A stretch of 43,640 nucleotides of DNA from an uncultured Faecalibacterium sp. (GCA_900772565.1 CAAHET010000024.1:1-43640), one strand, 5' to 3'. Shown: positions 31,281 through 39,892, counted from the stretch's first letter. A program made the numbers and translations. Notes: generated by a model from the letters alone, not told the origin.

Positions 31281-31466
31281 TACCCCTTCCGTCATCGCTT
31301 GACGCGATGCCACCTTCCCCAAGGGGACGGCTTTTGTGGTGGCGGGGAACTTTCTGGTGCTGCTTATAAGGCGCCCCCTTGAGGGCCGACTTCCCCCGCT
31401 CCGGGGGAAGATGTCGTGCAGCGACAAAAGGGGGAATCTGCCGAACAACGTGAGGCTGAGGGGGTA
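31281..31466 (+). repeat. GC-rich palindromic interspersed repeat, family A, copy 3
   Basis: A 186-base element with inverted ends (TACCCC at 31281, GGGGTA at 31461) containing CCTTCCCCAAGGGGACGG as in copy 1, and a second palindrome CTTCCCCC/GGGGGAAG near 31389-31410. It lies in the 439-base gap between aroF and the ybaK-like gene, in the latter's leader. Confidence 0.75.
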
Positions 31467-31491
31467 TCGTAGTCAAAAAGAGGGAATAACA

Positions 31492-31974
31492 ATGGGAAAA
31501 GAAGCTAAAACCAACGCAATGCGCATTCTGGAACGGGAAAAGGTGGCCTATACCGCCCACGAGTACCCCCACGAGGAGGGGGTGGCAGTGGACGGTGTGA
31601 CCGTAGCCGCCAGCATGGGCGAGGACCCTGCCTGCGTGTATAAGACGCTGGTAACGCAGGGCAGCAGCAAAAACTATTTTGTGTTCGTCATTCCGGTGGC
31701 GGCAGAGCTGGACTTAAAGGCCGCTGCCCGCAGCGTGGGCGAAAAGAGCGTGGCGATGATCCATGTGGCGGATATCAACAAGGTCACCGGCTATGTGCGG
31801 GGCGGCTGCAGCCCAGTGGGCATGAAAAAGCAGTACCGCACCGTCTTTGACGAAAGCGTACTGACCCAGCAGAAGGTCTATGTTTCCGGTGGGCGCATCG
31901 GCACACAGGTGTGCTGTGCCCCGGCAGATTTGATCCGCGCTGCACGCGCTGCCACCGCAAAGATCATTTTTTAA
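31492..31974 (+). CDS. ybaK: YbaK/EbsC-type Cys-tRNA(Pro) deacylase
   Basis: A 160-residue protein of the YbaK/ProX editing family: KTNAMRILEREKVAYTAHEY, VYKTLVTQG, VFVIPVAAELDLKAAARSVG, KSVAMIHVADINKVTGYVRG with GGCSPVGMKK, and GGRIGTQVCCAP. The central Lys of VYKTL is the deacylation residue. It clears Cys-tRNA(Pro) made by prolyl-tRNA synthetase. The start at 31492 follows AGAGGGAATAACA; upstream in-frame ATGs lie in the repeat. Confidence 0.93.
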   Translation: MGKEAKTNAMRILEREKVAYTAHEYPHEEGVAVDGVTVAASMGEDPACVYKTLVTQGSSKNYFVFVIPVAAELDLKAAARSVGEKSVAMIHVADINKVTGYVRGGCSPVGMKKQYRTVFDESVLTQQKVYVSGGRIGTQVCCAPADLIRAARAATAKIIF

Positions 31975-32136
31975 AAATCTGGCTTTCTATCTGGGATACA
32001 TCAACACAGCCTTTACATAAAATACACCCGCTGCATAAGTCATACTTAAAAAGAAAAAGGATGGCGAAACTGCACAAAACTTTCGAAAGTTTTTTGACGG
32101 CATGGGAACACAAGGGAGAATTTGCCCAAACGCTCT

Positions 32137-32164
32137 TTGCAAAGCGGTTTTTTTGCCGTAAACT
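32137..32164 (+). promoter_or_regulatory. Probable promoter of the purine operon
   Basis: TTGCAA (32137-32142), 16 bases, TAAACT (32159-32164). It is the best promoter match in the gap before purE and leaves a leader of about 265 bases. Confidence 0.5.
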
Positions 32165-32170
32165 GTATCT

Positions 32171-32392
32171 AGTACAGGGACGATGCCCCAAAAATCGGGC
32201 TTGCATCGCCGCCTGAAAAAACGCTTGCACAGGAAACTGCGGAGGGAAACTTCAATGATGCTGCTGGTGCCGGATCGCATGGAATGGGGTCACATTCACT
32301 GCAATCAGGGGCATGGTGCAACCTTGTGCAAAATGCGCGGACAGAAAAACCGGAAATAAAGGCCGTGGTACAGGTGTACCGCAGCCTTTTTT
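32171..32392 (+). promoter_or_regulatory. Purine operon leader, unclassified, with terminator
   Basis: The leader has a hairpin GATGCCCC...GGGCTTGCATC (32182-32208), then a long-range stem TTGCACAGG (32224-32232) with CCTTGTGCAA (32321-32330, one bulge) that encloses smaller hairpins (GAATG/CATTC near 32283-32298, ATGC/GCAT near 32257-32280), then the terminator. I find none of the conserved words of the guanine, PRPP/ykkC or ZTP riboswitches. No ORF of interest is seen in the 461 bases before purE. Confidence 0.45.
32361..32392 (+). terminator. Attenuator terminator before purE
   Basis: GGCCGTGGTAC (32361-32371) pairs with GTACCGCAGCC (32376-32386) with one mismatch, loop AGGT, followed by T6. 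It lies 44 bases before the purE ATG, inside the operon leader. Confidence 0.85.
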
Positions 32393-32435
32393 GTTTGTCG
32401 GTCTTGTTGGACATGAGAAAGAGAGGCTTTGGAAA

Positions 32436-32936
32436 ATGGTTCGTAAAGTGGCAGTGATCATGGGTTCGGACAGCGATTGGCCGGTGGTCAAGGGTGCCTG
32501 CGCCCAGCTGAAGGCACTGGACATCCCCTTTGAGGCACACATCCTTTCGGCACACCGCACCCCCGCCGAGGCAGCAGCCTTTGCAAAAAGCGCAAAGGCC
32601 AACGGCTTTGGCGTCATCCTGTGCGCGGCAGGCATGGCAGCACATCTGGCAGGTGCTTTTGCCGCCAACACCACCCTGCCGGTCATCGGCATCCCCATGA
32701 AGGGCGGCGCGATGGATGGCTTGGACGCGCTGCTGGCTACCGTGCAGATGCCCAGCGGCATCCCGGTGGCAACCGTGGCACTGAACGGTGCCAAGAATGC
32801 CGCATGGCTGGCTGCTGAAATTCTGGCACTGAGCGATGACGCACTGGCGGAAAAGCTGGAGGCTGAGCGCGTAGCCATGGCACAGCAGATCGCAGCCAAG
32901 GAAGAAAAGCTGCAGAACGAACTGAACGAGCTGTAA
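32436..32936 (+). CDS. purE: N5-carboxyaminoimidazole ribonucleotide mutase PurE
   Basis: A 166-residue protein: VAVIMGSDSDWPVVKGA binds the phosphate, AHRTP carries the catalytic His region, and AAGMAAHLAGAFAANTTLPVIGIP completes the active site, the class I form. It moves the carboxyl of N5-CAIR to C4 to give CAIR. The start at 32436 has AGAGAGG about 11 bases upstream. No purK lies next to it, although class I PurE normally needs PurK. It is the first gene of the pur operon, 10 bases before purF. Confidence 0.96.
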   Translation: MVRKVAVIMGSDSDWPVVKGACAQLKALDIPFEAHILSAHRTPAEAAAFAKSAKANGFGVILCAAGMAAHLAGAFAANTTLPVIGIPMKGGAMDGLDALLATVQMPSGIPVATVALNGAKNAAWLAAEILALSDDALAEKLEAERVAMAQQIAAKEEKLQNELNEL

Positions 32937-32946
32937 AGGAGAACCA

Positions 32947-34425
32947 ATGTCTGATTTTGCATATCCGCTGCATGAGGAGTGCGGCGTTTTCGGCATCTAC
33001 GACCGTGCCGGTACCGAGGATGTGGCCGCAGCGGCTTATTCGGCCCTGTATGCGCTGCAGCACCGCGGGCAGGAGAGCTGCGGCATCGCCGTCAACGATG
33101 ACGGCGTGATCACCGGCCACCGGGATCTGGGCCTTGTGAACGAGGTGTTCACCCCGGATGTGCTGGCAAGCCTGTCCACTACCACGGCACACATGGCCAC
33201 CGGTCATGTGCGCTACGCCACCGCCGGCACCCGCGTCCGCGCCAACGCCCAGCCCATGATCGTCCGCCACGGCCGCGGCACCATGGCGCTGTGCCACAAC
33301 GGCAACCTGACCAACGCTGTGGAGCTGCGCCGCCAGCTGGAGAATGAGGGCGCAATCTTCCACGGCTCCTCGGATACCGAGGTCATCTGCTACCTCATCA
33401 CCCGCAACCGTCTGCGCATGGGCAGCATCGAAACTGCCATCAGCAAGACCATGGACGTGCTGGAAGGCGCATACAGCCTTGTGATCATGTCCGCCACCAA
33501 GCTCATCGCGGTGCGCGACCCCCGGGGCTACCGTCCCCTGTGCATCGGCACCCTGCCCGGCGGCGGTTATGTCTTTGCCAGCGAAAGCTGTGCACTGGAT
33601 GCCACCGGTGCCGCCCTGCTGCGGGATGTGGAGCCCGGCGAGATCGTGGTGGTGGATACCAAGACCGGCGAACTGCGCAGCATCAAGGATCACTGCGGCC
33701 GCCCGGACACCCAGATGTGCGTGTTCGAGTTCATCTACTTTGCCCGCCCGGACAGCATCATCGAGGGCAGCTCGGTGCACGAGGCCCGCAAGCAGGCAGG
33801 CCGCTTCCTTGCACAGGAACACCCTGTGGAGGCCGATGTGGTCATCGGCGTGCCGGATTCCGGCTTGGATGCAGCACTGGGCTACTCGCAGGAGAGCGGC
33901 ATCCCCTACGGCATCGGCTTCATCAAGAATAAATACATCGGCCGCACCTTTATTCAGGGCAGCCAGAAGCAGCGTGAAAACAGCGTGCGCATTAAGCTGA
34001 ACGTGGTGTCCAGCACTGTCAAGGGCAAGCGCGTGGTGCTGGTGGATGACTCCATCGTGCGCGGCACCACCTCTGCCCGCATCATCAAGCTGCTGCGGGA
34101 TGCCGGTGCTGCTGAGGTGCACTTTATGGTCTCTGCACCTCCCTTCAAGTATCCGTGCTACTTCGGCACCGACATCCCGGACCAGAAGCTGCTGGTGGCC
34201 ACCGGCCGCACGCTGGAACAGATCAACACGGTCATCGGCGCTGACACGCTGGGCTACCTGTCCAACGAGCACGTTGTCCAGCTTGCCAAAAACGCAAAAT
34301 GCAGGTTCTGCACCGCCTGCTTTACCGGCGAGTATGCCGTAGAGCCGGAAAGTGTGCTTTCTACCGATATTCACGACCGTCACCTGAACGACCGTCCCAA
34401 GGACGCCAAAAAGTTAGGAGAGTAA
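32947..34425 (+). CDS. purF: Amidophosphoribosyltransferase PurF
   Basis: A 492-residue enzyme making phosphoribosylamine from PRPP and glutamine. An 11-residue propeptide precedes Cys12 (EE-CGVFG), the N-terminal nucleophile; the glutaminase domain has LQHRGQES, GHVRYATAG and CHNGNL. The PRT domain has the PRPP loop VVLVDDSIVRGTTS. CRFCTACF near residue 457 and an upstream Cys match the [4Fe-4S] cluster type of Bacillus. It is the committed step, feedback-inhibited by nucleotides in the family. Confidence 0.97.
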   Translation: MSDFAYPLHEECGVFGIYDRAGTEDVAAAAYSALYALQHRGQESCGIAVNDDGVITGHRDLGLVNEVFTPDVLASLSTTTAHMATGHVRYATAGTRVRANAQPMIVRHGRGTMALCHNGNLTNAVELRRQLENEGAIFHGSSDTEVICYLITRNRLRMGSIETAISKTMDVLEGAYSLVIMSATKLIAVRDPRGYRPLCIGTLPGGGYVFASESCALDATGAALLRDVEPGEIVVVDTKTGELRSIKDHCGRPDTQMCVFEFIYFARPDSIIEGSSVHEARKQAGRFLAQEHPVEADVVIGVPDSGLDAALGYSQESGIPYGIGFIKNKYIGRTFIQGSQKQRENSVRIKLNVVSSTVKGKRVVLVDDSIVRGTTSARIIKLLRDAGAAEVHFMVSAPPFKYPCYFGTDIPDQKLLVATGRTLEQINTVIGADTLGYLSNEHVVQLAKNAKCRFCTACFTGEYAVEPESVLSTDIHDRHLNDRPKDAKKLGE

Positions 34426-34429
34426 GAAC

Positions 34430-35476
34430 ATGGAAAAGAGCTATTCTGAAAGCTACGCCGCAGCAGGCGTGGACATTACCGCCGGTTACCGCTCTGTGGA
34501 GCTGATGAAGCAGTATGTCGCCCGTACCATGAACGAGCACTGCATCGGCGGCTTGGGCGGCTTTGGCGGCCTGTTTGAGCTGGACTGCACCGGCTACAAG
34601 CACCCGGTGCTGATCTCCGGCACCGACGGCGTGGGCACCAAGCTGAAGGTTGCCATGATCATGGATAAGCACGACACCATCGGTATCGACTGCGTGGCCA
34701 TGTGCGTCAACGATGTCATCTGCGCCGGTGCAAAGCCGCTGGTGTTCCTGGATTACATCGCCTGCGGCCGCAACGTGCCGGAAAAGATCGCCAACATCGT
34801 CAAGGGCGTGGCCGAGGGCTGCGTGCAGGCCGATTGTGCACTGGTGGGTGGCGAGACTGCCGAGCACCCGGGCATGATGCCGGAGGACGAGTACGATCTG
34901 GCCGGCTTCACCGTAGGCGTTGTGGACAAGGAGAAGATCCTGAACAACGAGACCATGGCAGCCGGTGACGTGATCCTCGCCCTGCCTTCCACCGGTGTGC
35001 ACTCCAACGGCTTCTCGCTGGTGCGCAAGGTGTTCAACATTGACGCCGACCCCGATGTGCTCTTCTCCACCCCCGCCGAGCTGGGCGGCAAGACCCTTGG
35101 CGAGGCGCTGCTGGCTCCCACCAAGATCTACGTCAAGCCCGTGCTGAAGGTGCTGGAAGAGGTGCAGGTCAAGGGCATCTCCCACATCACCGGCGGCGGC
35201 TTCTACGAGAATATCCCCCGCAGCCTGAAGAAGGGCTGCTGCGCCCGCATCAACAAGGCAGATGTGCGTACTCCCGCCCTGTTCCACCTGATGCAGAAGG
35301 TGGGCGGCATCTCCGAGCACGATATGTTCAACACCTTCAACATGGGCGTGGGTATGGTGCTCACTGTGCCCGCCGAGCAGGCCGATAAGGCACTGGAGAT
35401 CCTGCACGCCAACGGCGAGCCTGAGGCCTACCGTCTGGGCGTCATCGCAGAAGGTGAGGGCGTGGAGCTGTGCTGA
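34430..35476 (+). CDS. purM: Phosphoribosylformylglycinamidine cyclo-ligase PurM
   Basis: A 348-residue ATP-dependent AIR synthetase. GGFGGLFELD, LISGTDGVGTKLKVA, DCVAMCVNDVICAGAKPLVFLD, GGETAEHPGM and ITGGGFYENIPR are standard PurM motifs. It closes the imidazole ring of FGAM. It starts 4 bases after purF and overlaps purN by 7 bases, indicating coupled translation. Confidence 0.97.
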   Translation: MEKSYSESYAAAGVDITAGYRSVELMKQYVARTMNEHCIGGLGGFGGLFELDCTGYKHPVLISGTDGVGTKLKVAMIMDKHDTIGIDCVAMCVNDVICAGAKPLVFLDYIACGRNVPEKIANIVKGVAEGCVQADCALVGGETAEHPGMMPEDEYDLAGFTVGVVDKEKILNNETMAAGDVILALPSTGVHSNGFSLVRKVFNIDADPDVLFSTPAELGGKTLGEALLAPTKIYVKPVLKVLEEVQVKGISHITGGGFYENIPRSLKKGCCARINKADVRTPALFHLMQKVGGISEHDMFNTFNMGVGMVLTVPAEQADKALEILHANGEPEAYRLGVIAEGEGVELC

Positions 35477-36066
35477 ACATTGCCGTGTTAGTGTCCGGCG
35501 GCGGCACCAATCTGCAGGCGCTGCTGGACAGCGAGGCCCGGGGCGAGAACCCCAATGGTAAAATTACGCTGGTAGTGGCCTCCAAGCCCGGCGTCTTTGC
35601 GCTGGAACGTGCCGCCAAGGCCGGTGTAGAGGGTTGCGTGGTGCGCCGCAAGGATTACGCCGCCAGCGAGGAATTTGACGCAGCGCTGCTGGAAACGCTG
35701 CGGGCGCACAAGATCGATCTGGTGGTGCTGGCGGGCTTTCTGTCCGTGCTGGGCCCCAGCGTCATTGCGGCTTATCCGCGCCGCATCCTGAACGTGCATC
35801 CCGCGCTGATCCCTTCCTTCTGCGGGCCGGGCATGTACGGCCTGCGTCCCCACGAGGCCGCACTGGCCCGGGGCTGCAAGGTGACCGGCGCTACCGTCCA
35901 CTTTGTCAACGAGGAGTGCGACGGCGGGCCTATCCTGCTGCAAAAGGCCGTGGATATCCTGCCCGGCGACACCCCCGAGGTGCTGCAGAAGCGGGTGATG
36001 GAACAGGCGGAATGGAAGCTGCTGCCCAAGGCTGTAGCTATGGTGTGCAGCGGAGAGATCTGCTGA
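35470..36066 (+). CDS. purN: Phosphoribosylglycinamide formyltransferase PurN
   Basis: A 198-residue folate-dependent enzyme. NIAVLVSGGGTNLQALLDS binds the phosphate; ILNVHPALIPSFCGPGMYGL holds the catalytic Asn and His, and TGATVHFVNEECDGGPIL the catalytic Asp. It formylates GAR with 10-formyl-THF. The start is GTG at 35470, overlapping the purM stop. It is followed by family A copy 4. Confidence 0.96.
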   Translation: MLNIAVLVSGGGTNLQALLDSEARGENPNGKITLVVASKPGVFALERAAKAGVEGCVVRRKDYAASEEFDAALLETLRAHKIDLVVLAGFLSVLGPSVIAAYPRRILNVHPALIPSFCGPGMYGLRPHEAALARGCKVTGATVHFVNEECDGGPILLQKAVDILPGDTPEVLQKRVMEQAEWKLLPKAVAMVCSGEIC

Positions 36067-36089
36067 AAGCTTGCAGAGCGTTGTTCTTG

Positions 36090-36209
36090 CCTCTCCCTTT
36101 GGGAGAGGTGGCACGGCGTAAGCCGTGACGGAGAGGGCGGGGAAGCTGCCTCCGCAAAGGGGACCGCCCTCTCAGGCGCTGACGCGCCAGCTCCCCCAAA
36201 GGGGGAGCC
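36090..36209 (+). repeat. GC-rich palindromic interspersed repeat, family A, copy 4 (two inverted halves)
   Basis: Two half-elements face each other: CCTCTCCC/GGGAGAGG, then CACGGC-GTAA-GCCGTG, then GAGAGGGC (36090-36138), a 27-base centre, then GCCCTCTC, GGCGC-TGAC-GCGCC, and CTCCCCC-AAA-GGGGGAG (36166-36209). It fills the purN-purO gap inside the operon. Confidence 0.8.
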
Positions 36210-36251
36210 GAGAGTTGCTCTTTGAAAACAAAAATGCAAGGGAGAACAACA

Positions 36252-37052
36252 ATGGAAAAGATCAACCTGAACGAGTATCTGGCCTCCAACGAGTACCCCG
36301 GCCGCGGCATTGCTGTGGCCATGGCACCGGACGGACGGCAGATGTTTATCGGCTACTTTATCATGGGCCGCAGCGAGAACAGCCGCAACCGCGTGTTTGA
36401 CCCCGTGCCCGAGCGCGGCGGCATCTGCACCATGGCAGCCGACCCCGCAAAGCTGGAAGATCCCAGCCTGATCATTTATAACCCGGTGCTGACCCTTGGC
36501 AAGACCCACATCGTGACCAACGGCGACCAGACCGATACCATCTACGACCTGATGAGCCAGGGCAAGAGCTTTGCCGATGCCCTGCGCACCCGCACCTTTG
36601 AGCCGGACGGCCCCAACTACACCCCCCGCATCTCCGCTGTGGTGTACGCTGACGGCAGCTACCAGATGAGCATCCTCAAGTCTGCCGACGGCAACGGCGA
36701 CAGCGTGCAGCGCTATTTCTTTGATTATCCCCAGCCCGTTGCAGGCGAGGGCCACTTCATCAGCACCTACAAGCATAACGGCAACCCCATCCCCAGCTTT
36801 GAGGGCGAGCCCCTGCGCTTTGCCTGCCCCCGCACCATCGGTGATTTTGCCGCCGGTCTGTGGAGCAGCCTGAACATGGACAACAAGGTCAGCCTGTTTG
36901 CCCGCGTCATCGATCTGGACACCGGCGAGAGCGGCGATATGATCTACAACAAGTACGACTCCGTTTGCAGCGATCTTGACGACCCTGAGGAGCCGGAGCT
37001 GCTGCCCGAGGAGCTGGAACTGCTCAAAAAGCTTGACGCCGAGAAAGAATAA
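36252..37052 (+). CDS. purO: IMP cyclohydrolase, PurO-type
   Basis: A 266-residue protein of the IMP_cyclohyd (archaeal PurO) family: YLASNEYPGRGIAVAMAPDG, a central YFIMGRSENSRNRVF, and GDGPNYTPRIS-like FEPDGPNYTPRIS. It closes the ring of FAICAR to give IMP. It stands in for the N-terminal domain of bifunctional PurH, which is absent. The start at 36252 follows AAGGGAG 8 bases upstream; an earlier ATG at 36222 lacks a site. It is 33 bases before the AICAR transformylase gene. Confidence 0.88.
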   Translation: MEKINLNEYLASNEYPGRGIAVAMAPDGRQMFIGYFIMGRSENSRNRVFDPVPERGGICTMAADPAKLEDPSLIIYNPVLTLGKTHIVTNGDQTDTIYDLMSQGKSFADALRTRTFEPDGPNYTPRISAVVYADGSYQMSILKSADGNGDSVQRYFFDYPQPVAGEGHFISTYKHNGNPIPSFEGEPLRFACPRTIGDFAAGLWSSLNMDNKVSLFARVIDLDTGESGDMIYNKYDSVCSDLDDPEEPELLPEELELLKKLDAEKE

Positions 37053-37085
37053 GAGTAAACCTTAGGATATAAGGAGGATGCACCA

Positions 37086-38267
37086 ATGAATGAACTCGCA
37101 CTGAAGTACGGCTGCAACCCCAACCAGAAGCCCAGCCGCATTTATATGGAAGATGGCTCCGACCTGCCCGTTACCGTGCTGAACGGCAAGCCCGGCTACA
37201 TCAACTTTCTGGATGCCCTCAACTCCATCCAGCTGGTCAAGGAGTTAAAGACTGCCTGCGGTCTGCCCGCAGCGGCTTCCTTCAAGCACGTTTCCCCGGC
37301 GGGCGCAGCACTGGGTCTGCCCCTGACCGAGGTGGAGCGCCGGATGTACCACATCGCCCCGGAGACCGAGCTTTCTCCGCTGGCCTGTGCCTACGCCCGC
37401 GCCCGCGGCGCAGACCGGATGTCCTCCTTCGGCGACTGGATCGCCCTGTCCGACATCTGCGATGTGCCCACCGCAAAGCTGATCCAGCACGAAGTCTCCG
37501 ATGGCATCATCGCTCCGGGCTACGAGCCGGAGGCACTGGCCATTCTGTCCGGCAAAAAGAAGGGCAACTACAACGTGGTGGCCATCGACCCCGCCTATAA
37601 GCCCGCTCCCATCGAGCACAAGCAGGTGTACGGCATCACTTTCGAGCAGGGCCGCAACGAGCTGGTCATCAACGCCGACACCATGCTGAACAACTGGGTC
37701 ACCGAGAACAAGGACGTGACCGAGGAGCAAAAGCGCGACCTCATCATTGCCCTTATCACCCTGAAGTACACCCAGTCCAACAGCGTGTGCTACACCTACA
37801 ATGGTCAGACCATCGGCGTGGGCGCAGGCCAGCAGAGCCGCATCCACTGCACCCGTCTGGCCGGTCAGAAGGCCGACAACTGGCAGCTGCGCCACATGGA
37901 CAAGGTACTGGATCTGCCCTTCCGCGACGATGTGGCAAAGCCCAACCGCGACAACGCCATTGATGTTTACATTGGCGATACCCCGGAGGACGTCATCGGT
38001 GATGATGTCTGGGCAGAGACCTTTACCCGCCAGCCCGAGCCGCTGACCGCCGAGGAAAAGAAGGCTTACCTCAGCAAGGTGACCGGTGTGTGCCTTGGCT
38101 CGGATGCTTTCTTCCCCTTCGGCGACAACATCGAGCGTGCCCGCCGTTCCGGCGTGACCGCTATCGTGCAGCCCGGCGGTTCCATCCGCGACCAGCAGGT
38201 CATCGACACCTGCAACAAGTACGGCATCGCCATGGCCTTCTGCGGCCTGCGGCTGTTCCATCACTGA
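37086..38267 (+). CDS. Free-standing AICAR formyltransferase (PurH C-terminal domain only)
   Basis: A 393-residue protein equivalent to the AICARFT half of PurH, without the N-terminal cyclohydrolase (MGS-like) domain. KYGCNPNQKPSRIY, the catalytic pair in SFKHVSPAGAA, KYTQSNSVCYTYNGQTIGVGAGQQSR, and SDAFFPFGDNIERARRSGVTAI with QPGGSIRDQQVI are diagnostic. It formylates AICAR to FAICAR, the substrate of the adjacent PurO. AAGGAGG lies 10 bases before the ATG. Confidence 0.94.
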   Translation: MNELALKYGCNPNQKPSRIYMEDGSDLPVTVLNGKPGYINFLDALNSIQLVKELKTACGLPAAASFKHVSPAGAALGLPLTEVERRMYHIAPETELSPLACAYARARGADRMSSFGDWIALSDICDVPTAKLIQHEVSDGIIAPGYEPEALAILSGKKKGNYNVVAIDPAYKPAPIEHKQVYGITFEQGRNELVINADTMLNNWVTENKDVTEEQKRDLIIALITLKYTQSNSVCYTYNGQTIGVGAGQQSRIHCTRLAGQKADNWQLRHMDKVLDLPFRDDVAKPNRDNAIDVYIGDTPEDVIGDDVWAETFTRQPEPLTAEEKKAYLSKVTGVCLGSDAFFPFGDNIERARRSGVTAIVQPGGSIRDQQVIDTCNKYGIAMAFCGLRLFHH

Positions 38268-38298
38268 TTTTCCTCTGCGCAGGAGCAATGCGGCAAAA

Positions 38299-38325
38299 AG
38301 GCTTTCCCCAGAGGGGGGAAGCCTT
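38299..38325 (+). other. Hairpin in the purH-purD gap
   Basis: AAGGCTTTCCCC and GGGGAAGCCTT pair around a short AGAGG loop. There is no T run after it, so it may slow or stabilise the transcript rather than end it. Confidence 0.5.
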
Positions 38326-38375
38326 CAGAGGATGTCCGCATACGCGGGCAGATCAAAAACGGGAAGGTGAATGAT

Positions 38376-39680
38376 ATGGCTGAAAAAATTCTGGTAGTGG
38401 GCGGCGGCGGCCGCGAGCACGCCATCATCAAGGCACTGAAAAAGAGCCCCGACTGCGGCGAGATCTGGTGCGCACCGGGCAACGGCGGCATCAGTTATGA
38501 CGCCAAGTGCAAAAACATCAAGGCCACCGATGTGGATACCATGGTAGGCTTTGCAGTGGAAGAAAAGTTCGATTACGTTGTGGTGGCACAGGACGACCCC
38601 CTTGCACTGGGCATGGTGGACGCGCTGGCAAAGGTGGGCATCCCCGCCTTTGGCCCGGACAAGGCCGCTGCCCGCATCGAGGCATCCAAGGTGTTCTCCA
38701 AGGACCTGATGAAGAAATACGGCATCCCCACCGCAAAGTACGAGACCTTCGATGACCCCGCAAAGGTCATGGACTACATCCGCGCCGAGGGCAAGTACCC
38801 GGTGGTTATCAAGGCAGACGGCCTTGCACTGGGCAAGGGCGTGCTGATTTGCGAAAACGAGCAGCAGGCCGCCGATGGCGTCAAGGAGATCATGCTGGAC
38901 AAAAAGTTCGGCGCATCCGGCAACCATGTGGTGGTGGAAGAGTTCCTCACCGGGCCGGAGGTCAGCGTGCTGAGCTTTACGGACGGCAAGGTAGTCAAGC
39001 CCATGGTCTCCAGCATGGACCATAAGCGCGCCAACGACCACGACACCGGCCTGAACACCGGCGGCATGGGCACCATTGCCCCCAACCCCTACTACACCCC
39101 GGAAGTGGCTGCGGAGTGCATGGAAAAGATCTTCCTGCCCACCATCCACGCCATGAACGCCGAGGGCTGCCCCTTCAAGGGCTGCTTGTACTTCGGCCTT
39201 ATGCTCACCCCGGACGGCCCCAAGGTCATCGAGTATAACTGCCGCTTCGGCGACCCCGAAACGCAGGTGGTGCTGCCGTTGCTGGAAAGCGACCTGCTGC
39301 ACATCATGCAGTCCTGCACCGACGGCACGCTGGCAGAGCAGGAGGTCAAGTTCTCCGAGGGTGCTGCGGCCTGCGTCATTCTGGCTTCCGGCGGCTACCC
39401 CGTGGCCTACGAGAAGGGCAAGCCCATCTCCGGCCTTGTGGATGGTCAGCTGCCCGGCGAGGAGAACGTGACGGTGTACCACTCCGGCACCGCCATCACC
39501 GAGGACGGCCAGCTGGTGACCAACGGCGGCCGCGTGCTGGGCGTTACCGCCACCGGCCCGCGCCTGACCAACGCCCTGAGCCACGCCTATGAAGCAGCCG
39601 AGAAGATCAGCTTTGAAAAGCTGCACAAGCGCAGCGATATCGGCCTGCGTGCCCTGAAAGCGCTGGCAGAAAAGCAGTAA
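38376..39680 (+). CDS. purD: Phosphoribosylamine-glycine ligase PurD
   Basis: A 434-residue ATP-grasp enzyme joining phosphoribosylamine and glycine. KILVVGGGGREHAI is the N-terminal signature; YPVVIKADGLALGKGVLIC is the ATP-grasp strand, and GCLYFGLMLTPDGPKVIEYNCRFGDPETQ the metal/ATP site. The ATG at 38376 has GGAAGGTGA upstream; an in-frame GTG at 38367 overlaps that site and is not preferred. Confidence 0.96.
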   Translation: MAEKILVVGGGGREHAIIKALKKSPDCGEIWCAPGNGGISYDAKCKNIKATDVDTMVGFAVEEKFDYVVVAQDDPLALGMVDALAKVGIPAFGPDKAAARIEASKVFSKDLMKKYGIPTAKYETFDDPAKVMDYIRAEGKYPVVIKADGLALGKGVLICENEQQAADGVKEIMLDKKFGASGNHVVVEEFLTGPEVSVLSFTDGKVVKPMVSSMDHKRANDHDTGLNTGGMGTIAPNPYYTPEVAAECMEKIFLPTIHAMNAEGCPFKGCLYFGLMLTPDGPKVIEYNCRFGDPETQVVLPLLESDLLHIMQSCTDGTLAEQEVKFSEGAAACVILASGGYPVAYEKGKPISGLVDGQLPGEENVTVYHSGTAITEDGQLVTNGGRVLGVTATGPRLTNALSHAYEAAEKISFEKLHKRSDIGLRALKALAEKQ

Positions 39681-39696
39681 GAAAAATGTAAACGAC

Positions 39697-39828
39697 CCCT
39701 TCAGTCATCTCACTTTGTTCGATGCCAGCTCCCCCAAGGGGGCGCCTTTCCGCAGAAGGGAAACTTTGCGGCATGACAAAAGCCTCCCCCTTGGGGGAGG
39801 TGGCACGGCGCAGCCGTGACGGAAGGGG
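39697..39828 (+). repeat. GC-rich palindromic interspersed repeat, family A, copy 5 (MITE-like)
   Basis: The clearest copy: outer inverted ends CCCCTTC (39697-39703) and GAAGGGG (39822-39828), and inner inverted blocks TGCCAGCTCCCCCAAGGGGG and CCCCCTTGGGGGAGGTGGCA. It is 132 bases and lies between purD and purL. Confidence 0.85.
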
Positions 39829-39892
39829 CTATTCAGTACGACCCATCATACATAATAGGATCGAAAAACAATAACAAGGGGGATTTCACCCA

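Noticed and set aside
31987..32280. Overlapping small frames on both strands between ybaK and purE
   Set aside because: No ribosome sites; the region is better explained as promoter plus structured leader.
32171..32392. Guanine, ZTP or PRPP/ykkC riboswitch before purE
   Set aside because: Expected from the genes, but their conserved core words were not found on reading; left as an unclassified leader.
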